DNA from: Korobacter sp963703075
Lineage (GTDB): Bacteria > Acidobacteriota > Terriglobia > Terriglobales > Acidobacteriaceae
Length of the DNA stretch: 64,000 nt
Assembly: GCA_963703075.1 (NCBI GenBank)
Contig: OY969786.1
Span: forward strand, 2,852,001-2,916,000
Reading direction: 5' to 3'
Part shown: in pieces, positions 8,824-17,806 of the stretch
Numbering within the stretch: the stretch's first letter is position 1
Layout: every line of letters begins with the position of its first letter
Notes under the pieces: generated by a model
What the model saw: only the letters and a program-made list of their open reading frames with translations
Databases searched by the model: none
What the model was told of the DNA's origin: nothing
Position numbers and translations under genes: made by a program

Positions 8824-9870
8824 ATGGCATACAAAATTACCCTTATCCCCGGCGACGGCATCGGCCCGGAGGTTATCTCCGCCGCCGTCCGCATCCTCGA
8901 AGCCACCGAACTCAAGTTTGAGTGGGAGAGCTTCGCCGCCGGCGCCGAGGCCTACGCAAAATACAAGGAATACATTCCCAAGGAACTCAACGAGTCCATC
9001 GAGCGCACCCGTGTCGGCCTCAAAGGCCCCGTCACCACTCCCATCGGAGGCGGTTTCTCCAGCATCAACGTCGAACTGCGTAAGCGCTTCGAGCTTTACG
9101 CCAACGTGCGTCCCATCCGCAATCTTCCTGGCGTTCCTACCCGTTATCCCGGCGTCGATCTCGTCATCATTCGCGAGAACACTGAGGGCCTCTACTCCGG
9201 CATCGAACACGAAGTCGTTCCCGGTGTCGTCGAAAGCCTCAAGATCATCACCGAGAAAGCCAGCACCCGCATTTCCAAGTTCGCCTTCAACTACGCCCGC
9301 ACCATGGGCCGCAAAAAGATCCACTCCATCCACAAAGCCAACATCATGAAGATGTCCGACGGCCTCTTCATCCGCTGCTCGCGCAATATCTCCAAGGACT
9401 ATCCCGAGATCATTTACGGCGAGCACATCGTCGACAACACCTGCATGCAGCTCGTCATGAACCCTTACCAATACGACATGCTGCTGCTGGAAAATCTCTA
9501 CGGCGATATTGTCAGCGATCTCTGCGCCGCCTTCGTCGGAGGCCTCGGCCTCGTGCCCGGCGCCAACATCGGTGAACACGCTTCCATCTTCGAAGCCGTC
9601 CACGGCTCCGCTCCCGATATCGCCGGCAAAGGCATCGCCAACCCGACCGCCGTCGTGCGTTCCGGCATCCTCATGCTCCGCCATCTCGGCGAACAGGATG
9701 TCGCCAACCGCGTTCGCGCCGCCGTGCACTCCGTCTACCGCGAAGGCAAACACCTCACCCGGGACATAGGTGGCGAAGCCAGCACCAACGAATTCGCCGA
9801 CGCCGTCATCGAGCAAATCCATAACAAGGATTTGGTCGTCCCCGCTCCGCCCGTACAAAGCCCCGCATAG
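8824..9870 (+). CDS. NAD-dependent isocitrate dehydrogenase family protein
   Basis: Beta-decarboxylating dehydrogenase of 348 residues. It starts ITLIPGDGIGPEV, and substrate-side motifs follow: GGGFSSINVELRKRFELYANVRP and IRENTEGLYSGIEHE. The metal-binding stretch is ENLYGDIVSDLCA, and the nucleotide-site region is EAVHGSAPDIAGKGIANPTA. The TTPIGGGFSSxNV wording fits NAD-type isocitrate dehydrogenase rather than 3-isopropylmalate dehydrogenase, but homoisocitrate dehydrogenase is a possible alternative. It would supply 2-oxoglutarate in the TCA cycle. The start is 29 bases after nrdR. Confidence 0.87.
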   Translation: MAYKITLIPGDGIGPEVISAAVRILEATELKFEWESFAAGAEAYAKYKEYIPKELNESIERTRVGLKGPVTTPIGGGFSSINVELRKRFELYANVRPIRNLPGVPTRYPGVDLVIIRENTEGLYSGIEHEVVPGVVESLKIITEKASTRISKFAFNYARTMGRKKIHSIHKANIMKMSDGLFIRCSRNISKDYPEIIYGEHIVDNTCMQLVMNPYQYDMLLLENLYGDIVSDLCAAFVGGLGLVPGANIGEHASIFEAVHGSAPDIAGKGIANPTAVVRSGILMLRHLGEQDVANRVRAAVHSVYREGKHLTRDIGGEASTNEFADAVIEQIHNKDLVVPAPPVQSPA

Positions 9871-9882
9871 CTGAAGAAAATC

Positions 9883-10372
9883 TGGGTGCCCCACCCTTGT
9901 CCGTCAGGACAGGGTGGGTCCACCTTGCCTGACGCCAAGCGTCGGCCCACACTCGCCCGCGCTCCATCTCTCTCTCTTGTCATTGCGAGGCGGGCGCCCA
10001 GCCCGCCGCGGCAACCCGCTTTACCTGCCGCCCCGACCACCATGTGGGTGCCCCACCCTTGTCCGCAGGACAGGGTGGGTCCACCTTGCATGACGCCAAG
10101 CGTCAGCCCGCACTCGCGCCCGCGCTCCATTACTCTCTCTTGTCATTGCGAGGCGGGGCGCCCAGCCCGCCGCGGCAACCCGCACCACCTGCCGCCCCGA
10201 CAACAATGTGGGTGCCCCACCCTTGTCCGTCAGGACAGGGTGGCGCCACCTTGCATGACGCCAAGCGTCAGCCCGCACTCGCGCTCGCTCTCCACTACTC
10301 TCTCTTGTCATTGCGAGGCGGGGCGCCCAACCCGCCGCGGCAACCCGCTTTACCTGCCGCCCCGACAACCAT
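9883..10372. repeat. Three tandem copies of a ~163-bp composite repeat
   Basis: Units begin at 9883, 10045 and 10209, giving periods of 162 and 164 bases. Each unit has three parts. First is a hairpin TGGGTGCCCCACCCTTGTCCG...AGGACAGGGTGG. Then comes ACGCCAAGCGTC. Last is a TTGTCATTGCGAGGCGGG...GGCAACCCGC unit ending at CTGCCGCCCCGAC. The copies are over 90 percent alike by eye. The array fills the gap between isocitrate dehydrogenase and tRNA-Arg. Short ORFs through it are frame-open only because of the GC bias. Confidence 0.88.
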
Positions 10373-10404
10373 GAGCCCGAATCCACTTCAGGAGACGCCA
10401 CCCA

Positions 10405-10435
10405 TGGACGATGTTCGCAACTTCTTTGTTATAAT
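10405..10435 (+). promoter_or_regulatory. Putative sigma70-type promoter of tRNA-Arg
   Basis: A perfect TATAAT lies at 10430-10435, 18 bases before the mature tRNA 5' end. A weak -35 candidate, TGGACG, is at 10405-10410 with a long 19-base spacer. The -10 box and its position support a promoter; the -35 is uncertain. Confidence 0.5.
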
Positions 10436-10453
10436 TTTCAAGACCCGCAATGC

Positions 10454-10530
10454 GCGCCCTTAGCTCAGCTGGATAGAGCGTCTGACTACGAATCAGAAGG
10501 CCGGGAGTTCGAATCTCTCAGGGCGCACCA
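10454..10530 (+). tRNA. tRNA-Arg (anticodon ACG)
   Basis: A 77-base cloverleaf. The acceptor stem pairs GCGCCCT with AGGGCGC. The D arm is GCTC-AGCTGGATA-GAGC, the anticodon stem TCTGA/TCAGA has loop CTACGAA (anticodon ACG), and the T arm is GGGAG-TTCGAAT-CTCTC. Discriminator A and an encoded CCA end the gene. ACG is read as ICG, decoding CGN arginine codons. Confidence 0.96.
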
Positions 10531-10684
10531 TCCCTTCCCTGCAACATCCTCGCAACCAAATAAGGCCGGCGCCTGTCGTGTACCGTCTGGTCGTTCACCC
10601 AGAGAAGCTGTACTATGTCACGCCTGAGAAAGTGTTCGAGCTGAACAATGCGGTGTTGCACCGCTCACGCATGCGGAGGAGAGC

Positions 10685-10864
10685 TTGTCCCCTAAGACGA
10701 AAATCCTCATTGTTATCCTGATGGCCGTCGGTGCGTACCTGCTGATCGCGGGTGGGACCACCGTGTCGGAGCGATGGGTGCCACTCTGGCTGGCTCTCCC
10801 CACGTGGGAACAATGGACCATTTCCCTTGGAGTGCTGGCGCTGTTTGTCTGGGCTTTGGGGTGA
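10685..10864 (+). CDS. Small two-helix membrane protein (59 aa)
   Basis: Not a recognised family. It starts at TTG, 4 to 5 bases after a strong GGAGGAG Shine-Dalgarno. The peptide reads as a short basic start (SPKTK), a hydrophobic helix (ILIVILMAVGAYLLIAG), a tryptophan-rich loop (SERWVPLWLALPTWEQW) and a second helix (TISLGVLALFVWALG). The codon pattern is coding-like and the strong ribosome site supports translation. It lies between tRNA-Arg and the CocE-like hydrolase. Confidence 0.6.
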   Translation: MSPKTKILIVILMAVGAYLLIAGGTTVSERWVPLWLALPTWEQWTISLGVLALFVWALG

Positions 10865-10923
10865 GAAACGTTGAGACCAACAAAAGTTTAGGATTGCCCC
10901 ACAAGCCGCAAACAAGGAGACCG

Positions 10924-12705
10924 ATGGCCCATCGAATTCTGACCGCACTCGCAAACTTTTTTCTGCGCGTCTTCCTGGCTTCGAACCTCCTTTTCTTCGC
11001 GATCCCCGCCACCGCCGCCGAACATTTCGAAGTCACCGTCGACCGCAACGTCGAAGCACAAATGCGCGACGGCATCACCTTGCGTGCCGACATCTGCCGT
11101 CCCAAAGCAGATGGAAAGTTTCCCGTGCTGTTGACTCGCACGCCTTACGACAAAAACGGTGTCATCGAGTCCTGTCTCGCGGGCGCCGCCCGCGGCTATG
11201 TCGTCATCCTTCAAGACGTTCGCGGACGCTTTTCCTCCGAGGGCGAGTGGTATCCCTTCAAGTATGAATCGCTGGATGGCTACGACACCATCGAGTGGGC
11301 CGCCGCGCTTCCCTACTCCAACGGAAAAGTTGGCATGTTCGGCGGCTCCTACGTGGGCGCCACCCAGTATCTCGCCGCCATCGCCAAGCCTCCCCACCTC
11401 GCCGGCATCAGTCCCAACTACACGGCCTCGAATTATCACGATGGCTGGACCTACCAGGGCGGCGCCTTCGAACAGTGGTTCGACGAATCATGGGCCTCCG
11501 GCCTCGCGGAGAACACCATCGCCCGTCGCGTGAAGTCCGGAAACCAGTCGCTGGATTGGACCGAAACTCTTCCGTTGTCCACCTACCCGATACTCACCGC
11601 CCCCTCCGCCGACGGACTCGCTCCCTACTTCACCGATTGGCTCGCTCATCCCGACTACGACGACTATTGGAAGCAGTGGTCGATCGAAGATCACTATGCC
11701 CAGATCCAGGTTCCCGTCTTCAGCTTTGGCGCCTGGTACGACATCTTTCTCGGCGGGAGTTTAAAAAACTACATGCGCCTCAAGACCGAGGCCGGCACTG
11801 ACGCCGCGCGCCATGGCCAGCGCCTGATGGTCTATGTCGGCGGCCATGCCGGAGGATGGAATAAAGTAAAAGTCGGCGCTGTCGATTTCGGAAACAAGCT
11901 GCCCTTCGATCTCTTCGACGAGACCCTGCGCTGGTACGACAGCCTGTTCAAAGGAATCGCGAACGGCATCCAGCAGGAAAAGCCGGTGCGCCTCTTCGTC
12001 ATGGGCAAGAACGAATGGCGCGAAGAAGACGACTGGCCGCTGGCGCGCGCCAAGACGACCCACTACTATCTCCACGCTACCCGCCCCGCCAACGGCGTGG
12101 AAGGCGCAGGCACCCTCAGTACCACCGCGCCTGCCGACGAGAAGCCCGACCAATACGTCTACGATCCGAAGGACGCGGTGCCCACCATCGGCGGCCCGCT
12201 CTGTTGCGGACCGCTCTCCACGGGCATCGGGCCCGAAGACCAGCGCCCCGCCGAAGCCCGCAACGACGTCCTCGTCTTCTCTACGCCTGCGTTCACCCAA
12301 AACACCGAAGTCACCGGCCCGATCTCTCTCGACCTCTACGTCAGCAGCTCAGCCGTCGATACCGACTTCACCGGCAAGCTCGTCGACGTATGGCCCAACG
12401 GCTTCGCCCAGAATCTGACCGAAGGCATTCTCCGCTTGCGCTATCGCAATTCCCAGGAAAAGCGCGAGCTCGCCAATCCCGGCGACGTCTACCACATCAC
12501 CGTCGATCTCTGGGCCACCAGCAACGTCTTTCTTGCCGGACACAAACTGCGCCTCGAAGTCTCCAGCAGCAACTTCCCTCGCTTCGATCGCAATCTCAAC
12601 ACCGGTGAAGTGCAGGCCCGCGGCACCCATATGCTCAAAGCCACCAACATCATCTATCACGACAAGTCCCGTCCCTCGGCGCTCATCGTTCCTATCGTCC
12701 CCTAG
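10924..12705 (+). CDS. Secreted CocE/NonD family alpha/beta hydrolase (X-Pro dipeptidyl-peptidase S15-like)
   Basis: Protein of 593 residues. A signal peptide covers about residues 1-32 (basic start, NLLFFAIPATAAEH). The alpha/beta-hydrolase domain has the nucleophile S142 in GGSYVGATQ. An Asp in WYDIFLGGSLKNY and a His in YVGGHAGGW are candidates for the rest of the triad. The C-terminal half (from about residue 440, GPISLDLYVSSSAVDTDF) is the jelly-roll of the CocE/PepX group. It likely hydrolyses an ester, amide or prolyl bond outside the cytoplasm; the substrate is unknown. The start at 10924 begins the signal peptide; the longer in-frame ORF overlaps the 59-aa gene. Confidence 0.87.
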   Translation: MAHRILTALANFFLRVFLASNLLFFAIPATAAEHFEVTVDRNVEAQMRDGITLRADICRPKADGKFPVLLTRTPYDKNGVIESCLAGAARGYVVILQDVRGRFSSEGEWYPFKYESLDGYDTIEWAAALPYSNGKVGMFGGSYVGATQYLAAIAKPPHLAGISPNYTASNYHDGWTYQGGAFEQWFDESWASGLAENTIARRVKSGNQSLDWTETLPLSTYPILTAPSADGLAPYFTDWLAHPDYDDYWKQWSIEDHYAQIQVPVFSFGAWYDIFLGGSLKNYMRLKTEAGTDAARHGQRLMVYVGGHAGGWNKVKVGAVDFGNKLPFDLFDETLRWYDSLFKGIANGIQQEKPVRLFVMGKNEWREEDDWPLARAKTTHYYLHATRPANGVEGAGTLSTTAPADEKPDQYVYDPKDAVPTIGGPLCCGPLSTGIGPEDQRPAEARNDVLVFSTPAFTQNTEVTGPISLDLYVSSSAVDTDFTGKLVDVWPNGFAQNLTEGILRLRYRNSQEKRELANPGDVYHITVDLWATSNVFLAGHKLRLEVSSSNFPRFDRNLNTGEVQARGTHMLKATNIIYHDKSRPSALIVPIVP

Positions 12706-13177
12706 CCGCAAGCTTTCTTGGCGTCTCTATCCGCGCTCGCTCGCCATGGCGAGCACTTGTTTTTGCGCGCGATCACGCTCTCGCCTCCATCCGCACCACG
12801 CGGTACTAAGGCAATCAGCGGCTCTGCTCGTGCAGCACGCCGACCGCGAACACCTAAGGTAAAAACCTCGTTGCATCTTCGTTAGCAGGCCATGCTCGAG
12901 ACCCTGTATCCATGCCTGTTTTCAACATGCGAGCAGCTGCTGCATGCGTCGCACAGAAATACCCGGCAATCGAAGGACTACGGCGGGCCTTAATGAGCGA
13001 CTAACCCTTCTCATTACGGAAGTCTCATTCACGTCGTTTTCATATTGAGCCAGAGTAGATGGCTTCGTATGGTTCAGTCTGACAACAGCCTTCCGCCATT
13101 GAATAAGTACCCACGAGAGGTCGCCTCTCCGGAAACTGCATTGTCAAAACTTATCTCCCACCGGAGTTCATTTAAGA
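12706..13177. other. Intergenic stretch without a recognisable gene
   Basis: No supported coding region. A perfect 16-base palindrome, GCTCGCCATGGCGAGC, lies at 12739-12754 shortly after the hydrolase gene and may be a restriction-like or terminator-like symmetry without a T-run. The remainder shows no RNA fold I can support. Confidence 0.5.
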
Positions 13178-14005
13178 ATGTTGAAAGCAAACTTTATCCG
13201 TGCAGCCAATGGAATCATCCTCCTCTTCTCACTCGCGGCCGTCAGCCTTGCCCCGACCGCCGAAGTTCACGCCGGCACCATCCACTCAGCCCTTCCGCAC
13301 TCCATCACCAAGGCCGCTGCCAGCACCGGCTATACCGTCATTCCGGGCGTCACCATTCCCGGCAACGCCCTCGCTATTCAAAATGTCCAGACTCTTTCTG
13401 ATTGGAAGATTTGTATCGGAAGCTGCGCCAGCGGCAAAGTACCAACCAGCTACAAGATGAGCCAGCACGTTTCCTCCGCCAGCCTCAACGGCGACGGCTC
13501 CGGCGCCACCTTCCACGAGAGCGGCACTGCCTTCGGCGATGTAATGTGGAACCTTACCCTCAACCATGCCACCGCCACGCACTTCGTCATGGATATGTAC
13601 ATCAAGATCGACCATCCGGAGAATGTGCAGGCACTCGAGATCGCTCTACTCAAGCGCGATGGCACTTACTGGTACAAGGGTTCGACCCAGTGCAACTACC
13701 GCAGCGGCGCCATGCGCGGTTACAACGTGCAGAGCCATGCATGGGATAACCTCGGCGCAACCTGCGTCCCCGCAAAAGCCAACACCTGGCAGCGTGTCAC
13801 TCTCCAGTACTCCATCGTCGGCGGCCAGACCAACTTCGAAGGAGCTAGCTTCGACAGCGTCCTCCAGCCGATGTCAGCGTCGCTCCCGCGCCAGCCAGAG
13901 TCCTCTAGTTCGGAAACCATGGGCGTCCACTTTCAACTCGACAACGCCAACACCACTTCCGGCTACACTGTCGACGTGGATAACTGGACAGTCTATTCCT
14001 GGTAA
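13178..14005 (+). CDS. Secreted protein of unknown function
   Basis: Protein of 275 residues, family not recognised. A signal peptide spans about residues 1-32 (ANGIILLFSLAAVSLAPTAEVHA). The mature part is rich in Ser, Thr, Asn and aromatic residues and in alternating hydrophobic positions typical of a beta-sandwich. It contains paired cysteines (CIGSC near residue 73; single Cys near 165 and 189), which would suit disulfides outside the cytoplasm. The C-terminal VDVDNWTVYSW recalls lectin- or lyase-like jelly-rolls, but this is only a visual resemblance. The start is preceded by GGAG about 11 bases upstream, and a strong terminator follows the stop. Confidence 0.7.
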   Translation: MLKANFIRAANGIILLFSLAAVSLAPTAEVHAGTIHSALPHSITKAAASTGYTVIPGVTIPGNALAIQNVQTLSDWKICIGSCASGKVPTSYKMSQHVSSASLNGDGSGATFHESGTAFGDVMWNLTLNHATATHFVMDMYIKIDHPENVQALEIALLKRDGTYWYKGSTQCNYRSGAMRGYNVQSHAWDNLGATCVPAKANTWQRVTLQYSIVGGQTNFEGASFDSVLQPMSASLPRQPESSSSETMGVHFQLDNANTTSGYTVDVDNWTVYSW

Positions 14006-14047
14006 ATCATTCCTCGCATCCGCAACAGGATGCGATGCAGACCAATC

Positions 14048-14077
14048 AAAGGGCGCTCGTCCTAGAGAGCGCCCTTT
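14048..14077 (+). terminator. Rho-independent-type terminator
   Basis: A perfect 11-bp stem (AAAGGGCGCTC/GAGCGCCCTTT) with an 8-base loop, 42 bases after the stop of the secreted protein gene. The A/T-rich stem ends make it work on either strand. Confidence 0.8.
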
Positions 14078-14165
14078 CTCATTCAGGTTGAATATCCGGC
14101 ATTGTCCCCGGCTGATCGACTCCGATCCGCTCTACCACAAGGGCAGTTGGCCCTTACTCTCCAAA

Positions 14166-14437
14166 TGGATGTCACCACCTGATCAACTTCCATCCGCCGA
14201 CGATCAAGGCCGCAGGCCGTTTCGCCGTTAAAGCCCGACGCGATCAGCGTCGGTGTCAGCGCCCGGCATTGTCACCGCCTGATCATTCAACCTGCCGATA
14301 AACCAAACCGCAGACCGATCAGCGTCGGTGTCAGCGCCCGCAAAATGGCATTGTCGCCACCTGATCAACTTCCATCCGCCGACGATCTAGGCCGCACGCC
14401 GTTACGCCCTTAAAGCCCGACGCGATCAGCGTCGGGT
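14166..14437. repeat. Imperfect direct repeats of ~90 bp (CACCTGATCAACTTCCATCC type)
   Basis: Two long copies at about 14166-14258 and 14347-14437 share CACCTGATCAACTTCCATCC, then CGCCGACGATC and AAGCCCGACGCGATCAGCGT. A shorter middle unit at about 14259-14345 shares the CCTGATCA and GATCAGCGTCGGTGTCAGC parts. No gene is visible from 14078 to 14720 apart from these units. Confidence 0.7.
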
Positions 14438-14720
14438 CAGGTCCACCAAAGACGACCGAGCCCCTTCAGGGGCGACATGCTTTCATCGCGTGGCGATCAG
14501 CCGCGCGAGAAGCTCGAGATCAACGTTATCCTCGAAACGCCTTCGTATGATGAGCTTTGTCCAGTGAAAAACCCGACTTACGGAAGTTGTATGCGAAATA
14601 GGCGACGCAGACTATCAGCTTCACGCTCGCTACACTACAAGCAACCAAGTCGACGGTCTCCAGCGTCGCTAATCCAGGGTAATCTAGGCGCTGTAGGTAC
14701 GAGAAGCTACATTTCATTCG

Positions 14721-15599
14721 ATGAAACCATTCTGGCTCATTTCGATACTCATCGCGTGCGGTGTGGCCGTGGGCCAATCAGCCCCGAACCGAGCATCACG
14801 CCCTGCACCGCCCTTGGTCCAGACATTGGAATTGCAGGGTGATCGCCTGGCGGGCTTCACCCGCTCCTGTGTACTCATCCGCGAGGATGGACAATTCCAT
14901 CGGGAGGTCATGCATCAGGAGAGCGAAGCGGGACGCCCCTCGCCAGACTGGCGATCGCCTGAGGTCTTTGAAGGCCAAATCGATCCGAGCGAACTCCGCG
15001 ACTTGAAGGAGATCCTGGAAGACAACGATTTCCGCACCCTTACCGGCACGCTGGGAAGACTTACGGACTTCCGTTCCTTGATTTTAATGATGCCTGGCGG
15101 AGTCACGCCTCACGAGAACCTCGGAATTCTCCTCGCATCGGTGGCGCATGCAAGCGGTCCTCAAGCCTTTGAAATCCTTGCTCCTGCGACCGTTCCGTCG
15201 AAATCCTTTAGGAGATTCAACCGCTGGATTGCAGATGTTGGGAAGCCAAAAGACGGACGCATCTCGGACTTACCCGCCACTGGTTGTGCCCTCTCGTCCC
15301 AGGCTGGTGCAGGACAGTCAAGCCTGACGAAAACTCGTCTCTTTCCGGTAATCCTTCCAAGTCCGGTGTCAAGTTCCACTCCCAACAAGAAAGACACAAC
15401 AAAGATAAGTACGGCCAAACTGCATATTTGGGTCGGCTTCGATGGAAACGTGAGCTCCATTGAGATGGTTCACGGGGCAGGCCCAACCTTGGATCCACAT
15501 GCGGTCGCGGAGGTGAAAAAATGGAAGTTCTCTCCCGCGCTTCTTGTCGGCGTTCCCGTACCCGTGCCACTCGATGTCGAGGTCAAATTTCACCAATAG
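14721..15599 (+). CDS. Secreted protein with TonB C-terminal-like domain
   Basis: Protein of 292 residues. A signal peptide (ISILIACGVAVGQS) is followed by about 170 residues of unrecognised sequence. The last 75 or so residues have the TonB_C pattern: AKLHIWVGFDGNVSSIEMVHGAGPTLDPHAVAEVKKWKFSPAL. It lacks the long Pro-rich periplasmic spacer and the retained N-terminal anchor of a true TonB, so it is unlikely to energise transport by itself. The stop is an amber TAG, and the same frame continues with another TonB_C-like piece. Confidence 0.7.
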   Translation: MKPFWLISILIACGVAVGQSAPNRASRPAPPLVQTLELQGDRLAGFTRSCVLIREDGQFHREVMHQESEAGRPSPDWRSPEVFEGQIDPSELRDLKEILEDNDFRTLTGTLGRLTDFRSLILMMPGGVTPHENLGILLASVAHASGPQAFEILAPATVPSKSFRRFNRWIADVGKPKDGRISDLPATGCALSSQAGAGQSSLTKTRLFPVILPSPVSSSTPNKKDTTKISTAKLHIWVGFDGNVSSIEMVHGAGPTLDPHAVAEVKKWKFSPALLVGVPVPVPLDVEVKFHQ

Positions 15600-15824
15600 T
15601 GGAAGACCGCCCTCGCCGGTACGTCCGCCAATATGGCGGATTTTACGATCCGCATCTCGGTGGATCCCAATGGGACCGTCACCGGTAGAGGAAATCCCAA
15701 CAATCTCGACACAGCTTTATTTCTTGCCGCGTCGAATGCCGTACGCCAGTGGAAGTTTGGTCCCTATTTGCACGACGGCAAACCGGACAACTTTGACGCC
15801 GACATAACCTTCCACTCGCACTGA
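15600..15824 (+). pseudogene. In-frame TonB_C-like fragment after an amber codon
   Basis: Directly after the TAG at 15597-15599, and in the same frame, 74 sense codons continue with TonB_C character: FTIRISVDPNGTVTGRG, then AVRQWKFGPYLHDGKPDNFDADITFHSH. An ATG at 15633 could start a 63-residue peptide, but no ribosome site is clear. It is either the end of a once longer protein split by a stop mutation, or a duplicated domain remnant. Read-through is possible but unsupported. Confidence 0.5.
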
Positions 15825-15850
15825 TTGTTGGCCCGCATGAGCGTGGCCAC

Positions 15851-15880
15851 GGCGCGACAGTTCTATAGACAGGTCGCGCC
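15851..15880. terminator. Hairpin between convergent genes, possible terminator
   Basis: Arms GGCGCGAC (15851-15858) and GTCGCGCC (15873-15880) flank a 14-base loop in the gap between the TonB_C fragment and the convergent FG-GAP gene. There is no clear T-run, so termination is only a guess. Confidence 0.35.
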
Positions 15881-15915
15881 AGCGGGGTTTCTCAGCGTGA
15901 CTACCAGTACTCTTC

Positions 15916-17337
15916 CTACTTCACCTCCACCAGCGCCACGCTTTCCGCTGTCCCCTTGTACTTGTCCACCGCCACCACCGCAATGCGGTGCTGCCCTGCC
16001 GAAAGTGTGAACGACTTTGCGACCTGGTCGCTCCACTTCTGGTACTTCTTCACCCCGTCAATCCATACCTCCAGCCGCTTGATGCCCGAAGGCGAATTGC
16101 CGCTCGCCTTCACCGTGAAGGTCGTCGAGCTCGTGGTCCCCACCGGCGCGCAGATCTTCGCCGCAATCGACGACGAAGCCGGAGGAGCACAGTTCTCCGT
16201 CCCCGTCGTTGCCAGTCCCACCGACATGTCCCCACTCAGCGCATCCGTGAACGCAACGTCCTGCCGCCCGTCTAGGTTCAGGTCGCGGTAAATCAAACCC
16301 GTCGTGATGTCGGCGCCTGGAGCCCCTACGACCTTCGAGAATCCATCCGCCCCATTGCCCAGCGCTACTTCCGAGAACCCGCAGTGGGGCGAGGGCCCCA
16401 CCAGCGTCAGGTCCATGTTCCCATCTCCATTCACATCCGCCACCACCGGGAAGCCCGCCGAACAGCCTCCGAAATCGGTGGTCGAGACCCGCGTGAACTG
16501 CGCTTTTCCGTTGTTCCTGTAAATGTAAGCGCGATTATTGTTCGGGCCTGGGCAGGCGTCTCCGCAGACGTCGCTGTAAACAATCGCCAGGTCGATGATC
16601 CCGTCGTTGTTGAAGTCGCCGATGGCCAGGTTATCGAAACTGCCCACCGCCGCGATGCTCGTCGGCACGCCGAAAGTTCCGTTCCCTTTTCCCGGCCAGA
16701 TCAGCGCCTTCGTTCCTTCCACGTTTGCGATGTCGAGCTTGCCGTCCCCGTTGAAGTCTTCCAGCACCGGCTTGCTGGTGAACTGCGACATGCTCAGCAC
16801 CTGCCCGCGCGTAAATGTGCCATCGCCGTGCCCAAGATAAATCACGAACTGCGACGACTTGCTCAGCCACTCGCGCACCACCAGGTCGATATTCCCATCA
16901 TTGTTCAGGTCGCCGGCTGCGGCCCACCCGCCGGACTGTGCAGTCAGCGTGATGTCCGTGCCCGGACGGAAGGTGCCGTTCCCGTTGTTCAGCAAAATCA
17001 TGATCGTGCTCCCGGTATCCTCCGACGTTGCGATGATGTCGGGATAGCCGTCGTTGTTGACGTCGGCCGTCTCGATCTGCTCCGGGTTGAAAGGCAGCAC
17101 ATAGGTCGTCTTCGACGCGTACTTTCCCTTCCCGTCCGCCAGGTAAACGTCCACCGCGTTCTCCGTGCCGTTCACCAGGTCGGGCTTGCCGTCCCGATTG
17201 AAATCGGCAGACGCCACCGTTAATGCCTGGAATCCCGAGGCGGTGAGATTGATGTAGCTGTAGTTGGTCTGGGCGACGATCGAAGTTGCGCTCACAAGCA
17301 GGAATGCAAACGCTAACAGGCGGAGGGTGGTACGCAT
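15916..17337 (-). CDS. Secreted FG-GAP/VCBS repeat protein with C-terminal Ig-like domain
   Basis: Protein of 473 residues. A signal peptide covers about residues 1-23 (LLAFAFLLVSATSIVAQ). At least seven FG-GAP/VCBS-type repeats carry calcium-binding loops such as DFNRDGKPD, DVNNDGYPD, DLNNDGNID, DFNGDGKLD, DFNNDGIID and DVNGDGNMD, predicting a beta-propeller. The last 85 residues look like an Ig-like domain (TFTVKASGNSPSGIKRLEVWIDG). It is an extracellular protein, probably for adhesion or binding; the ligand is unknown. The ATG at 17337 was chosen because a GAGGT ribosome site precedes it; a GTG lies four codons upstream. Confidence 0.87.
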   Translation of the reverse strand: MRTTLRLLAFAFLLVSATSIVAQTNYSYINLTASGFQALTVASADFNRDGKPDLVNGTENAVDVYLADGKGKYASKTTYVLPFNPEQIETADVNNDGYPDIIATSEDTGSTIMILLNNGNGTFRPGTDITLTAQSGGWAAAGDLNNDGNIDLVVREWLSKSSQFVIYLGHGDGTFTRGQVLSMSQFTSKPVLEDFNGDGKLDIANVEGTKALIWPGKGNGTFGVPTSIAAVGSFDNLAIGDFNNDGIIDLAIVYSDVCGDACPGPNNNRAYIYRNNGKAQFTRVSTTDFGGCSAGFPVVADVNGDGNMDLTLVGPSPHCGFSEVALGNGADGFSKVVGAPGADITTGLIYRDLNLDGRQDVAFTDALSGDMSVGLATTGTENCAPPASSSIAAKICAPVGTTSSTTFTVKASGNSPSGIKRLEVWIDGVKKYQKWSDQVAKSFTLSAGQHRIAVVAVDKYKGTAESVALVEVK

Positions 17338-17742
17338 GTGGGACCTCACTGGGAGCGGTCGGAAGGGGGGAAACAGCTGCTGCTCTGTTGGTGAGCCGCT
17401 GGCTCCAACCGGAGTTGCTGGCCATTGTATACAGAAACCGCAACTCAGCGGGCCTCTCTACGTTTTATTTCGGGAATCGAGCCGACCGTCAATAACGTCG
17501 CTAAACGGCAAAATTCGATCGTTTTTGCGATGCAAACTCTCTTTTTGAGCCTCTTTTTTCGCCCGATTTTGTACATCACATCGTCCGCGTACGCCGGTCA
17601 CAGACTTCGTGACAAATCTCCCCTAGTCTGCGCATGTGGGGCATTCCCAGTAACACAACCAGATCTTTGAAATCCTCGTAGGGAGAGTCTGCAACTTCCG
17701 TGCGGTGAGCCCACAATGGCGCTCGCTTCGCCTGCAAAGCAC

Positions 17743-17783
17743 TTGTCATCGCGAGCCCCGGGGTTGGGCGTGGCGATCTGCTT
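17743..17783. repeat. Dispersed repeat, TTGTCATCGCGAG type
   Basis: Divergent copy of the TTGTCATTGCGAGG...GGCGATCTGC family. It sits in the non-coding stretch 17338-17903, which otherwise holds only the pair of 13-base direct repeats at 17807-17848. Confidence 0.55.
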
Positions 17784-17806
17784 CAGAAGGTAAGTCCTTA
17801 TTTTAG

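Noticed and set aside
9883..10372. CRISPR array
   Set aside because: The repeated unit is ~163 bp with only three copies and no unique spacers; no cas genes nearby.
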